DNA from: Candidatus Rokuibacteriota bacterium
Lineage (GTDB): Bacteria; Methylomirabilota; Methylomirabilia; Rokubacteriales; CSP1-6
Direction: 5' to 3'
Assembly (NCBI GenBank): GCA_016188005.1
Contig: JACPIQ010000122.1
Coordinates: 1-36,155, forward strand
Length of the DNA stretch: 36,155 nt
The notes beneath the pieces are model-generated. The model was not told the DNA's origin, ran no database searches, and saw only the letters and a program-made list of their open reading frames with translations. Positions 16,364 to 24,822 of this stretch are shown in pieces. Numbering within the stretch: the first letter of the stretch is position 1; each line of letters begins with the position of its first letter. Both the position numbers and the translations under genes were made by a program.

Positions 16364-18265
16364 ATGACCCAGCGCACGTTCTACCTGACGACGCCCATCT
16401 ACTACGTGAACGCGCGGCCGCACCTGGGACACGCGTGCACGACGATCATGGCCGACGCCATGTGCCGCTACCGCCGGCTGCGCGGGGACCGCGTCTACTT
16501 CCTCACCGGCACGGATGAGCACGGCGACAAGATCGCCCAGGCGGCCTCCCGGGCGGGCATGTCGCCCCAGGCCTATGCCGACGAGATCTCGGGCGCCTTC
16601 CGCGACACCTGGCAGCGCCTCGGCATCACCAACGACGACTTCATCCGCACGACCGAGACCCGCCACCGCACGGTGGTGCAGCGGATCCTCCAGACGCTGT
16701 ACGACGCGGGGGAGATCTACTTCGGCGAGTACGGCGGCAACTACTGCTTCGGCTGCGAGCGCTTCTACACCGACAAGGAGATCGTCGAGGGCCAGTGCCC
16801 GGATCACCAGACCCCGCTCACCTTCATCAAGGAGCAGAACTACTTCTTCCGGATGTCCAAGTACCAGGCATGGCTGATCCGGCACCTCGAGGAGCATCCC
16901 GGCTTCATCCAGCCCGAGCGCTACCGCAACGAGGTGCTCGGCTTCCTGCGCGAGCCGCTCCAGGACCTCTCCATCAGCCGGCCGCGGTCGCGGCTCGAGT
17001 GGGGCATCCCGCTGCCCTTCGATGACCGGTACGTGACCTACGTGTGGTTCGACGCGCTGATCAACTACTGCTCGGCGCTGGGCTACCCGGACGGTGAGCA
17101 CTACCGGGAGCTCTGGCCGCACTGCGAGCACCTGATCGGCAAGGACATCCTGAAGCCCCACGGCGTCTACTGGCCCACCATGCTCCGGGCCGCGGGAATC
17201 CCGCTCTACCAGCGACTGAACGTGCATGGCTACTGGTCGCTGGGCGGCGGGAAGATGTCCAAGTCCGTGGGGAACGTCGTGGAGGCCTTCGCGCTCACCG
17301 ACAAGTACGGCCACGACGCCTTCCGCTACTTCCTCCTGCGGGAGATGAACTTCGGCCTGGATGCCTCCTTCAGCGAGGAGGCCCTGGTGGGACGGCTCAA
17401 CGCCGATCTCGCCAACGACCTCGGCAACCTCGTGAGCCGCGCGACGACCCTCATCGTCAACTTCGGCGGTGGGGCGGTGCCCGCGCCGGGGCCGGAGGGC
17501 GCCGAGGAGGCCTCCCTGCGCGAGACGCTCGAGCGCGTGAGGCTGGAGGTGGACGCGGTCATGGAGGAGTTCGCCTTCCAGCGGGCGCTGTCCGCCATCT
17601 GGGAATTCGTCGGGCGCGTCAACCGCTACGTGGACACGGCGGCACCGTGGACGCTCGCGAAGGACGCGAGCCGGGCGGAGCGGCTGTCCACCGTGCTCTA
17701 CACGCTGGGGGAGTCCCTCCGCTGCCTCGGGATCCTCCTGGACCCCTTCCTGCCCGGCGCAGCCGGGAAGATCCGCGCGGCGCTGGGCGCCCCCGCCCCC
17801 CGCCTGGACGATCTCCAGTGGGGGCGGCTCGCCGCTGGCACGCGGGTGCAGAAGGCGCCCGGCCTCTTCCCGCGCATCGTGCAGGCGAGCGATACGGGGG
17901 CCGTCGGGATCGCGGAGGCGGTCACCGTCGAGCGGTCGACGGCCAGGATCACCCTCGAGGACTTCAAGAAGGTGGACCTGCGGGTTGCGGAGGTGGTGGC
18001 GGCGGAGAAGGTCGCCAGGTCGAGGAAGCTCCTCAAGCTCACGGTGAAGCTGGGCGAGGAGACGCGGACGCTGGTGGCCGGCATCGCCGAGCACTACGCG
18101 CCGGAGAGTCTCGTCGGCCGCAAGGTCGTCGTCGTCGCCAACCTCGAGCCGGCGACGCTCATGGGGGTCGAGTCCAACGGCATGGTCCTCGCCGGCTCCA
18201 CGGAGTCCACCGTGTCGCTGCTGATGCCGGACCAGGACCTGCCCCCGGGCGCCCGGATCAAGTAG
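16364..18265 (+). CDS. metG: Methionyl-tRNA synthetase
   Basis: Charges tRNA-Met, 633 residues. The class I HIGH motif appears as HLGH at 20-23 and KMSKS at 297-301. A single zinc knuckle is suggested by Cys128, Cys131, Cys145 and His148 (CFGC...CPDH). The anticodon-binding helical domain follows. A C-terminal EMAP-II/Trbp111-like tRNA-binding domain starts near residue 530 (ITLEDFKKVDLRVAEVVAAE). The ATG at 16364 is chosen because the upstream in-frame ATG at 16283 adds 27 residues without family character and precedes the promoter-like site. The DUF2914 membrane gene follows closely. Confidence 0.95.
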   Translation: MTQRTFYLTTPIYYVNARPHLGHACTTIMADAMCRYRRLRGDRVYFLTGTDEHGDKIAQAASRAGMSPQAYADEISGAFRDTWQRLGITNDDFIRTTETRHRTVVQRILQTLYDAGEIYFGEYGGNYCFGCERFYTDKEIVEGQCPDHQTPLTFIKEQNYFFRMSKYQAWLIRHLEEHPGFIQPERYRNEVLGFLREPLQDLSISRPRSRLEWGIPLPFDDRYVTYVWFDALINYCSALGYPDGEHYRELWPHCEHLIGKDILKPHGVYWPTMLRAAGIPLYQRLNVHGYWSLGGGKMSKSVGNVVEAFALTDKYGHDAFRYFLLREMNFGLDASFSEEALVGRLNADLANDLGNLVSRATTLIVNFGGGAVPAPGPEGAEEASLRETLERVRLEVDAVMEEFAFQRALSAIWEFVGRVNRYVDTAAPWTLAKDASRAERLSTVLYTLGESLRCLGILLDPFLPGAAGKIRAALGAPAPRLDDLQWGRLAAGTRVQKAPGLFPRIVQASDTGAVGIAEAVTVERSTARITLEDFKKVDLRVAEVVAAEKVARSRKLLKLTVKLGEETRTLVAGIAEHYAPESLVGRKVVVVANLEPATLMGVESNGMVLAGSTESTVSLLMPDQDLPPGARIK

Positions 18266-18277
18266 CCCCACCTCCGC

Positions 18278-19264
18278 GTGTGCTCCGTGATCCCGTCGTG
18301 GCTCGGGCGCTGGGGCGCCTCCGTGGCCTCGCTCCTCCTGGGGCTCGCCACGCTCTTCGTCTTCCGGCGCGGCCTGCCGCACGTGGGCTGGATCGTCGGC
18401 TACCTGATCCTCCTCTGGCTGATCGTCGCCGTCGTGGCCGAGGTGCAGGCGCCCGTCGGGACGCGTGGCCGGCGCCTCGCGCTCCAGGCCGCCGAGTACA
18501 CGATCCAGACCCTCTACCACAACCTGCTGCTCTTCGTCCTTCCGGCCTACTATGCGAGCGCAACCCTGACCTCGGTGAACGCGCTGTTCCTCGCGGGGGT
18601 GGCCGCCGCGGCGCTCGTCACGGCGGTGGACCCGTGGTATCGCGCGCTCGTGCCGCCGCGGCGATGGCTGAAGACCGCGCTCCTGGGCTTCTCGGTGTTC
18701 GCCGCGCTCAATGTCGCGTTGCCCCTCGTGAGTGTGCGGCCGATCATCGCCCTCGAGGGCGGCGCCGCGCTGGCCGCGCTGTCGCTGTCGCCGACCCTGA
18801 GGCGTCCCGGGGCGGCCAGGTGGCGACGGGCCTATCTCCGGGCCGCGGCGCTGGCCCTCGTGGCCGCCCTGGCCGTCTGGCTGGGGCGGGGGCTCGTGCC
18901 GCCGGCCCCGCTCTTCCTCGCGCGCGCGGCGGTGGCCCGCGAGGTGTCGCGGCTCGAGCCCGTGGACGAGGCGCGGGGGGCGGTGCGGGCGGCCACCGTC
19001 GTGGGCTGGGGCGGCCTCGTGGCCTACACGGCCGTGCATGCGCCGGTCGGGCTCAGCCAGGCCATCGAGCACGTGTGGAGGCGCGACGGGCGGGTGCTGG
19101 CGCGCATCCGGCTGTCGCCGGTGCAGGGCGGCCGCGCCGAGGGCTTCCGGACATGGTCGCGCCGTACGGACCTCACGCCGCCGCTCGCGGGCCGCTACGC
19201 CGTCGACGTCATGACGGCCTCGGGCCAGCTCATCGGCCGCTTGCGCTTCACGGTGACGCCATGA
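18278..19264 (+). CDS. Membrane protein with C-terminal DUF2914-like domain
   Basis: A 328-residue protein. The first ~215 residues contain several hydrophobic segments (for example SVASLLLGLATLFVF, VGYLILLWLIVAVVAEV, and AAALALVAALAVWL). The last ~105 residues form a soluble domain with ISL-type beta strands: AIEHVWRRDGRVLARIRL, WSRRTDLTPPLAGRYAVDV and GQLIGRLRFTV. That pattern resembles DUF2914, often found fused to such membrane regions (DUF5924 type). No function is known. GTG 18278 and GTG 18287 are both possible starts. Its stop overlaps the tatD start (ATGA), implying coupled expression. Confidence 0.72.
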   Translation: MCSVIPSWLGRWGASVASLLLGLATLFVFRRGLPHVGWIVGYLILLWLIVAVVAEVQAPVGTRGRRLALQAAEYTIQTLYHNLLLFVLPAYYASATLTSVNALFLAGVAAAALVTAVDPWYRALVPPRRWLKTALLGFSVFAALNVALPLVSVRPIIALEGGAALAALSLSPTLRRPGAARWRRAYLRAAALALVAALAVWLGRGLVPPAPLFLARAAVAREVSRLEPVDEARGAVRAATVVGWGGLVAYTAVHAPVGLSQAIEHVWRRDGRVLARIRLSPVQGGRAEGFRTWSRRTDLTPPLAGRYAVDVMTASGQLIGRLRFTVTP

Positions 19265-20055
19265 ATGGAGCGCCGATGACGCTCGTCGACACCCACGCGC
19301 ACCTGCACTTCCCCGAGTTCGCCGAGGACCTGGACATGGTCCTCGCGCGGGCCCGTCACGCCGGGTTGCGCGCGATCGTCACGATCGGCACCGACCGCGA
19401 CACCAACGCCGCGGTGGTGGCGCTGGCCGCGCGGGAGCCCGACGTGTACGCCACGGTGGGCATCCACCCCCACGACGCCGGCGCGGCGACGGAGGCCGAC
19501 TTCGACGCGATGGAGCGCCTCGCCCGGGGGTCCGCCAAGGTGGTGGCGCTCGGCGAGATGGGGCTCGACTTCTTCCGCGACCTCTCGCCCCGCGATGCGC
19601 AGGAGCGAGTCTTCCGGCGGCAGATCGCGCTGGCCCGAGCCCTCGGCAAGCCCGTCGCTGTCCACTGCCGCGACGCCCACGCCGAGGTGCTCCGGATCCT
19701 CGCCGAGGAGCGCGTGGCCGACATCGGCGGGGTGATGCACTGCTTCTCGGGCGACGTGGGGATCGCCCGGCGGTGCCTCGACCTGGGGCTCCTGATCTCG
19801 CTGGCGGGCCCCGTGACCTACAAGAACGCGCGCGCCTTGCCGGAGGTCGCCCGCTTCGTGCCGGAGGACCGGCTCGTGGTGGAGACCGACTGCCCGTACC
19901 TGCCGCCGCACCCGCACCGCGGCCGGAGAAACGAGCCGGCATGGGTCGCGCTCACCGCCGGGCACATCGCCGGGCTCCGGGGCGCCGATCCGGCGGCGCT
20001 GGGCGAGACGCTCACGCAGAATGCCGCAGGGCTGTACCACCTCTCACTCTCCTAG
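19261..20055 (+). CDS. tatD: TatD-family metal-dependent hydrolase/DNase
   Basis: TIM-barrel metalloenzyme of the TatD/YcfH group, with reported 3'-5' exonuclease activity. The 264-residue product has the metal motif DTHAHLH at 10-16, VGIHPHD, GEMGLDFF with the metal-bridging Glu, AVHCRDAH, MHCFSGD, and VVETDCPYL with the catalytic Asp. The start is ATG 19261, overlapping the upstream stop; ATG 19276 in the same frame is an alternative and would lose five residues. Association with metG is common across bacteria. Confidence 0.93.
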   Translation: MNGAPMTLVDTHAHLHFPEFAEDLDMVLARARHAGLRAIVTIGTDRDTNAAVVALAAREPDVYATVGIHPHDAGAATEADFDAMERLARGSAKVVALGEMGLDFFRDLSPRDAQERVFRRQIALARALGKPVAVHCRDAHAEVLRILAEERVADIGGVMHCFSGDVGIARRCLDLGLLISLAGPVTYKNARALPEVARFVPEDRLVVETDCPYLPPHPHRGRRNEPAWVALTAGHIAGLRGADPAALGETLTQNAAGLYHLSLS

Positions 20056-20066
20056 GGGGTCTCATC

Positions 20067-20846
20067 ATGGCGTACGCGGACGTGCTGTACGAGGTGAAGA
20101 GCAGCATCGCGTGGGTCACCATCAACCGGCCCGACAAGGGCAACACCTTCCGCCGGCAGACGGTGATCGAGCTGATCCAGGCGCTCAACGAGGCGCGCAA
20201 CGACACGCAGGTACGCGTCGTGGTCCTCACCGGCGCCGGCGACCGCTTCTTCTGCCTCGGCGGCGAGAAGGAGGCCAACGACGGCCTGCTGCACTACCAC
20301 AACGTGCCGCCCGTGGTGGACCTCTACACGCTCATCGACTTGATGCCGGTGCCGGTGATCGCCATGGTCAACGGCTTCGCGGTGGGCGGCGGCAACGTGC
20401 TGGCCAACATGTGCGACCTCACGGTGGCCAGCGAGCAAGCGAGCTTCCGCCAGGTAGGTCCCATGATGGGCTCCTACGACGCGGGCTTCGGGACCTGGTA
20501 CCTGGAGGATGCCGTGGGACGCAAGCGGGCCCGGGAGATCTGGTACCTGAACCGCAAGTACAGCGCCAAGGAAGCCCAGGCCCTGGGCCTGGTCAACGAG
20601 GTGGTGCCGCACGCCGAGCTGCGGGCCCGCACCGAGGCGCTGTGCGAGGAGCTGAAGCAGCGCGGGCCGCAGGCCCTGGCGGCGCTCAAGGCCGCCTTCC
20701 ACGCCCGCCACAACGGCGTCACGGGCCTGAGTCGCATGGCCATCGACCACCTGGTGGCGAACTACTACCACACGGCCGAGGCCAAGGAGATGGGGCGCGC
20801 CTTCAACGCCAAGGACAAGCCGAGCCCCGACACGTTCTACCGCTGA
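20067..20846 (+). CDS. Crotonase-family protein of the BadI/MenB type
   Basis: Enoyl-CoA hydratase superfamily, 259 residues. The oxyanion-hole segments are FFCLGGEKEA near 61-70 and GFAVGGGNVLANMCDL at 103-118. The stretch QVGPMMGSYDAGFGTWYL (Ser136, Asp138) and the C-terminal REIWYLNRKYSAKEAQALG match the subgroup of MenB (naphthoyl-CoA synthase) and BadI (2-ketocyclohexanecarboxyl-CoA hydrolase), rather than ordinary enoyl-CoA hydratases. No other menaquinone or benzoate-ring gene is nearby. ATG 20067 follows TAGGGGGTC. It is the last plus-strand gene before a convergent junction. Confidence 0.8.
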   Translation: MAYADVLYEVKSSIAWVTINRPDKGNTFRRQTVIELIQALNEARNDTQVRVVVLTGAGDRFFCLGGEKEANDGLLHYHNVPPVVDLYTLIDLMPVPVIAMVNGFAVGGGNVLANMCDLTVASEQASFRQVGPMMGSYDAGFGTWYLEDAVGRKRAREIWYLNRKYSAKEAQALGLVNEVVPHAELRARTEALCEELKQRGPQALAALKAAFHARHNGVTGLSRMAIDHLVANYYHTAEAKEMGRAFNAKDKPSPDTFYR

Positions 20847-20991
20847 GGCAGGGGAGGGGGCGCTCTCCCCGGAACACGCTGCCTCGTCACGCGATGCGCC
20901 CGCTCGGAACGGGCCACGAGATGGCAGTGTCCGGCTCCGGCAACACGCAGAAGCCACGGTTCCGGGGAGAGCGCCCCCTCCCCCGCCTGCC
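20847..20991. repeat. Long nested palindrome at the convergent gene junction
   Basis: Twenty-five bases at 20851-20875 are repeated perfectly in inverse at 20959-20983; the arms extend by four more bases with a 4-nt bulge (20847-20850 and 20988-20991). The arms begin GGGGAGGGGGCGCTC. Inside, a second set of pairings (ACAC-TGCC-TCGT at 20874-20887 with ACGA-GGCA-GTGT at 20916-20930) encloses a GCCCG/CGGGC hairpin. It lies between the convergent crotonase and molybdenum hydroxylase genes. A bidirectional terminator or a palindromic mobile element are both possible; there is no U-tract. Confidence 0.7.
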
Positions 20992-21024
20992 GGCCCCCGG
21001 CGTAACGGTAATCCGCAGGAGTCC

Positions 21025-23400
21025 TTAGAGCTTGCCGAGGGCGGTGAGGACGTCGCCCGGCGTGATGGGCTGGGCGGTGAGCCGCGCGCCGAAGGGGGCG
21101 AGGGCGTCGTTGACCGCGTTGAGCACCGCCCCCGGCGCCCCCGCCGTCCCCGCCTCGCCGGCCCCCTTGAAGCCCCCCTCGGAATAGGCCGTGGGCGTCT
21201 CCACGTGGCCCACCACGATGTCCGGGATCTCGGGGGCCATGGGGACGAGGTAGTCCATGAGGGTGCCGTTGCGGAGCTGTCCCTGGTCGTCGTACACGCA
21301 GTGCTCCCAGAGGGCGGCGCCGATGCCCTGGACGATGGCGCCGCGCAGCTGCTCGTCCACCAGCCGCGGGTTGATGATGCGGCCGCAGTCCTCCACCACC
21401 CAGTGCTTGAGGAGGCGCACGAAGCCCGTCTCCATGTCCACCTCGACGTGGGAGAGCTGGATCCCGTTGGTGAAGGCGAAGCCCTGGTGGCGCGGCACGT
21501 AGTGCCTGGTCACGGTCAGCTCGGACTGGAAATCCTTGGGGAGGGTGTCGGGCCGGAAGTAGGCGATGCGCCCCACCTCCGCCAGCGGCAGGCGCACCTC
21601 GCCCGTGTCGGCGTCGACGACGGCCCCGCGGCGCACGTCCAGGTCCATCGGCTCCCCGCCCAGGATGGCGGCGGCCACCTTCAGGATGTTCTCCTTGAGG
21701 GCCTTGCCGGACAGGAGCGCCGCTTCCCCGCCGATGCCGGCCCCCCGGGAGGCCCAGGTTCCGCCGCCATAGGGTGTCACCATGGTGTCCCCGGTGAGGA
21801 CGCGCACGTGTTCCATGGGGACCCCGACCGCCGTCGCGACCACCTGGGCGATCATCGTGTCGGTGCCCTGCCCCTGCTCGGTGACGCCGGTCATGCAGGT
21901 CAAGGTCCCCGAGGGCTCGAACCTGATGGTGCAGCCGTCCTGGGAGGAGATCCTGGCGCCGCCGACGCCGTAGAACGCCGGCCCCGGGGTGGTGAGCTCG
22001 ACGAAGCCGCAGAGGCCGAGCCCGCGGTAGGTCCCGCGCGCCCGCAGGGCATCGCGCTCGGCACAGAGCCGCCGGTAGTCGGCCAGCTCCAGGAGACTGT
22101 CCAGGCACTCCTCGAGGGAGAGCCGCTCGAAGAAGTACCCGGTCTGCGTCGTGTGGGGGTACATGTCCTGGGTCACGAGATTCCGGCGCCGGACCTCCAC
22201 GGGGTCGAGTCCGAGCTCGCGGGCCACGCGGTCCACCATCCCTTCCATGACGGCGAAGGCCACGGGGTGGCCGACGGCGCGGTACTGGCACATGGGCGTC
22301 TTGTTCTGGAGCACCACGCTGAGCCGGGCCGCGTAGTGGCGGAAGCGGTAGAGCGCCGGCGTGAGCCGCACCGTCTGGTTGCCCTCGACGGCGCTGGTGC
22401 GCGGGTACACGGAGTAGGGGCCGATGCCCGTGAGATCGTCCACGCGCATGCCGAGGATGGTGCCGTCGCGCTTCACGGCGACCTCGGCCCGTACCCGATG
22501 GTCGCGCGCGTGGATGTCGCTCACGAAGGACTCCACCCGGTCGGCCGTGAACTTCACGGGGCGCCCCAGCAGGACGGCCAGCGCGCAGGCGGCGACCTCG
22601 TCGGGATAGATGTGGACCTTGAGCCCGAAGCTCCCGCCCACGTCCCGGCAGATCACCCGCACGTGGTGCTCGGGCAGGCGCAGGTGCCGCGCCAGGATGT
22701 CCTGCATCATGTGGGGCGCCTGGAAGGCGTGATAGACCGTCAGCTGCTGCTCCGCCGGGTCGAAGTCGGCGAGGATGGTCCGGGGCTCGACGGTGACCGC
22801 CGTGTGCCGGCCCATGCGGAAGGTGTCGGTGTAGACGGCGTCGGCCTGGCGGAAGGCCTCCTCCACGTCGCCCGCCTTGAGCTCGAGGCTGAAGACGAGG
22901 TTGTCGCCCAGCTCGGGGTGGATCAGGGGCGTGGCCGGATCCAGTGCGGTTTCCGGCTCCGTCACGGCGGGCAGGGGCTCCCACTCGACGGCCACGCGGC
23001 CGACGCCGTCCTCGGCGATGGCGCGGCTCTCGGCGACCACCGCCACCACGGGCTCGCCCTGCCAGGCGGCTTTCCCGATGGCGAGGGCGTGCTGCTTCGC
23101 CGACTTCATGCCCTGGAAGTGCGCGAGGGTGCCCACCCAGCCGTCGCAGACGCGCGCCAGCTCCACGCCGGTCACGACCGCGATGACGCCGGGCAGCGCG
23201 CGCGCGGCCGCGGTGTCGATGGCCCCGATGCGGGCGTGGGCATGCGGACTCCGCACGAAGGCCACATGCGTCATGCGCGGCAGCGTCACGTCGTCCGTGA
23301 AGACGCCGCGCCCGGCCAGGAGCCGCGCCGTCTGGGGACGGACGACGCTCCGGCCGATGTAGCTCTCTCTCTCGGTGATCCGGGCAGGCGTGTCGCTCAT
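21025..23400 (-). CDS. Xanthine-dehydrogenase-family molybdopterin-binding subunit (CoxL-like)
   Basis: Large catalytic subunit of a molybdenum hydroxylase, 791 residues. Family features are GVFTDDVTLPRMTH, the EQGQGTDTMIAQVVATAVG cofactor stretch, GGGTWASRGAGIGG, the DCGRIINPRLVDEQLRGAI stretch, and the catalytic Glu749 in KGAGEAGT. The active-site loop near 373-379 reads YRAVGHP. The AYxCSFR loop of true form I CO dehydrogenase is absent, and the AYxGAGR loop of form II is not matched either. The start is ATG 23400, overlapping the 2Fe-2S subunit stop (ATGA). It follows the FAD and 2Fe-2S subunits in one operon. The substrate is unknown. Confidence 0.9.
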   Translation of the reverse strand: MSDTPARITERESYIGRSVVRPQTARLLAGRGVFTDDVTLPRMTHVAFVRSPHAHARIGAIDTAAARALPGVIAVVTGVELARVCDGWVGTLAHFQGMKSAKQHALAIGKAAWQGEPVVAVVAESRAIAEDGVGRVAVEWEPLPAVTEPETALDPATPLIHPELGDNLVFSLELKAGDVEEAFRQADAVYTDTFRMGRHTAVTVEPRTILADFDPAEQQLTVYHAFQAPHMMQDILARHLRLPEHHVRVICRDVGGSFGLKVHIYPDEVAACALAVLLGRPVKFTADRVESFVSDIHARDHRVRAEVAVKRDGTILGMRVDDLTGIGPYSVYPRTSAVEGNQTVRLTPALYRFRHYAARLSVVLQNKTPMCQYRAVGHPVAFAVMEGMVDRVARELGLDPVEVRRRNLVTQDMYPHTTQTGYFFERLSLEECLDSLLELADYRRLCAERDALRARGTYRGLGLCGFVELTTPGPAFYGVGGARISSQDGCTIRFEPSGTLTCMTGVTEQGQGTDTMIAQVVATAVGVPMEHVRVLTGDTMVTPYGGGTWASRGAGIGGEAALLSGKALKENILKVAAAILGGEPMDLDVRRGAVVDADTGEVRLPLAEVGRIAYFRPDTLPKDFQSELTVTRHYVPRHQGFAFTNGIQLSHVEVDMETGFVRLLKHWVVEDCGRIINPRLVDEQLRGAIVQGIGAALWEHCVYDDQGQLRNGTLMDYLVPMAPEIPDIVVGHVETPTAYSEGGFKGAGEAGTAGAPGAVLNAVNDALAPFGARLTAQPITPGDVLTALGKL

Positions 23401-23882
23401 GGCTGTCCCTTTTCCCGCACGCCTCCCGCCCTGAGGACGGCCTGGACGATGGCGTGATAGCCGGTGCACCGGCAGTAGTTCCCCGACAGGCCCTCTCGGA
23501 TCTCGACGTCGCCGGCCCGCGGATTCCGGCGCAGGATCTCCTGCGCCGTGAGGAGCATCCCCGGGGTGCAGAATCCGCATTGCAGCGCGTTCTCCTCGGC
23601 GAAGGCGCGCTGGAGATCGGCCAGCTCGCCACTTGCCGCGATTCCCTCGATGGTCTCCACGCGGGAGCCGTCGGCCTGCACGGCGAGCATGAGGCAGCCG
23701 CGGACCGGCGTCCCGTCCACCCGCACCGTGCAGGCGCCGCAGGCGCCGTGCTCGCAGCCGACATGGGAGCCCGTGAGCTCGAGCTCGTAGCGCAGGAAGT
23801 CCGCGAGGCTCTGGCGGGGCTCGACCCGTCGCCGCACGGGCACCCCGTTGACCGTCAGCGCAAGCTCGACCGAGACGTCCAT
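23397..23882 (-). CDS. 2Fe-2S subunit of the molybdenum hydroxylase (CoxS-like)
   Basis: Electron-transfer subunit, 161 residues, with two [2Fe-2S] clusters. The plant-ferredoxin-type ligands are Cys43, 48, 51 and 63 (GCEHGACGACTV). The helical-domain ligands are Cys102, 105, 137 and 139 (QCGFCTPGM and NYCRCTGY). All eight cysteines are present. ATG 23882 has GGAGAG upstream and lies one base after the FAD subunit stop. Its own stop overlaps the large subunit start. Confidence 0.95.
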   Translation of the reverse strand: MDVSVELALTVNGVPVRRRVEPRQSLADFLRYELELTGSHVGCEHGACGACTVRVDGTPVRGCLMLAVQADGSRVETIEGIAASGELADLQRAFAEENALQCGFCTPGMLLTAQEILRRNPRAGDVEIREGLSGNYCRCTGYHAIVQAVLRAGGVREKGQP

Positions 23883-23883
23883 G

Positions 23884-24741
23884 TCAGCTCTCCATGAGGC
23901 CGCGGAGGCCGCGGGCGAGGAGGACGCGGGCCAGCTGGCGGCGGAGCGCCGCCGAGGCGTGCACGTCGGCGGGCGGATCCAGATCGGCATCCAGGGCCCG
24001 GCCCGCCCCGGCGATGGCGGGCGGGTCGGGTCGGCGGCCGGCCAGGGCCCCCTCCGCCCCGGCGGCCCGTGCCGGCGTCGGCCCCACGCCGGTGAACACG
24101 AGCCGCGGCTCCAGCAGCACATCGCCTTCGACGCGGCTATTGATGGCCAGCCCCACCAGGGCATAGTCCCCCGCCCGCCGGGCCAGCTCCCCGAAATGGG
24201 AGCGCCACCCCTCCCGAGGCCGGGGGATGACCACCTCGGTGACGATCTCGCCGGGCCCGAGCGCCGTCGTGTAGATGCCGAGGAAGAAGGCCGCGGCGGC
24301 GATGTCGCGAGTGCCGCCCCGGCGCGCCGCACGCACGGTGGCATCGAGGGCCACCAGGCAGGCCGGCAGCTCGGCGGCCGGGTCGGCGAGGGCGATGCTG
24401 CCCCCGACCGTGCCCCGGGCGCGGATCGCCAGGTGCCCGATATGGGGCATGGCCTGGGCCACCAGCGGGGCATGCCGCGCCACGAGCGGGGAGCGCTCGA
24501 CGGCCGCGTGACGGCAGAGGGCGCCGATGACGAGGCCCTCCGGGGTGACCCGGATGCCGTCCAGCCCGGGCAGGCGGTTGATGTCGATGACCGCGGCGGG
24601 GGTGGCCAGCCGCATGTTCAGGGCGGGGACCAGGCTCTGGCCTCCAGCCAGGAGGCGCCCCCCGGGCCCGTAGCGCTCCATCAGGTCGAAGGCCTCGGTC
24701 ATCGACGCCGGCCGGTGGTAAGCGAATGGCGCGGGTTTCAC
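23884..24741 (-). CDS. FAD-binding subunit of the molybdenum hydroxylase (CoxM-like)
   Basis: Flavoprotein subunit, 285 residues, passing electrons from the Fe-S clusters to an acceptor. The FAD motifs are AGGQSL at 32-37 and TVGGSIALADPAAELP from 111. A C-terminal CO-dehydrogenase flavoprotein domain follows. GTG 24741 is supported by a strong GGGGAGGG upstream. The order M-S-L on the minus strand is the standard medium-small-large operon. The DUF2007 gene lies 81 bases upstream on the same strand. Confidence 0.93.
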   Translation of the reverse strand: MKPAPFAYHRPASMTEAFDLMERYGPGGRLLAGGQSLVPALNMRLATPAAVIDINRLPGLDGIRVTPEGLVIGALCRHAAVERSPLVARHAPLVAQAMPHIGHLAIRARGTVGGSIALADPAAELPACLVALDATVRAARRGGTRDIAAAAFFLGIYTTALGPGEIVTEVVIPRPREGWRSHFGELARRAGDYALVGLAINSRVEGDVLLEPRLVFTGVGPTPARAAGAEGALAGRRPDPPAIAGAGRALDADLDPPADVHASAALRRQLARVLLARGLRGLMES

Positions 24742-24822
24742 GGATGCCCTCCCCTGTGACGTGACGGGATCATGGGGCCCGGTACCGCTGAGCTCCTGCG
24801 GGCCGGAATCGGCGGCTGGCTG

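Noticed and set aside
16130-19072. A 980-codon minus-strand frame across metG
   Set aside because: Antisense of metG and the DUF2914 gene, with no recognisable domain and no ribosome binding site.
21025-24741. Calling the molybdenum hydroxylase a carbon monoxide dehydrogenase
   Set aside because: The large subunit lacks the AYxCSFR loop of form I and does not match the form II loop, so only the superfamily can be named.
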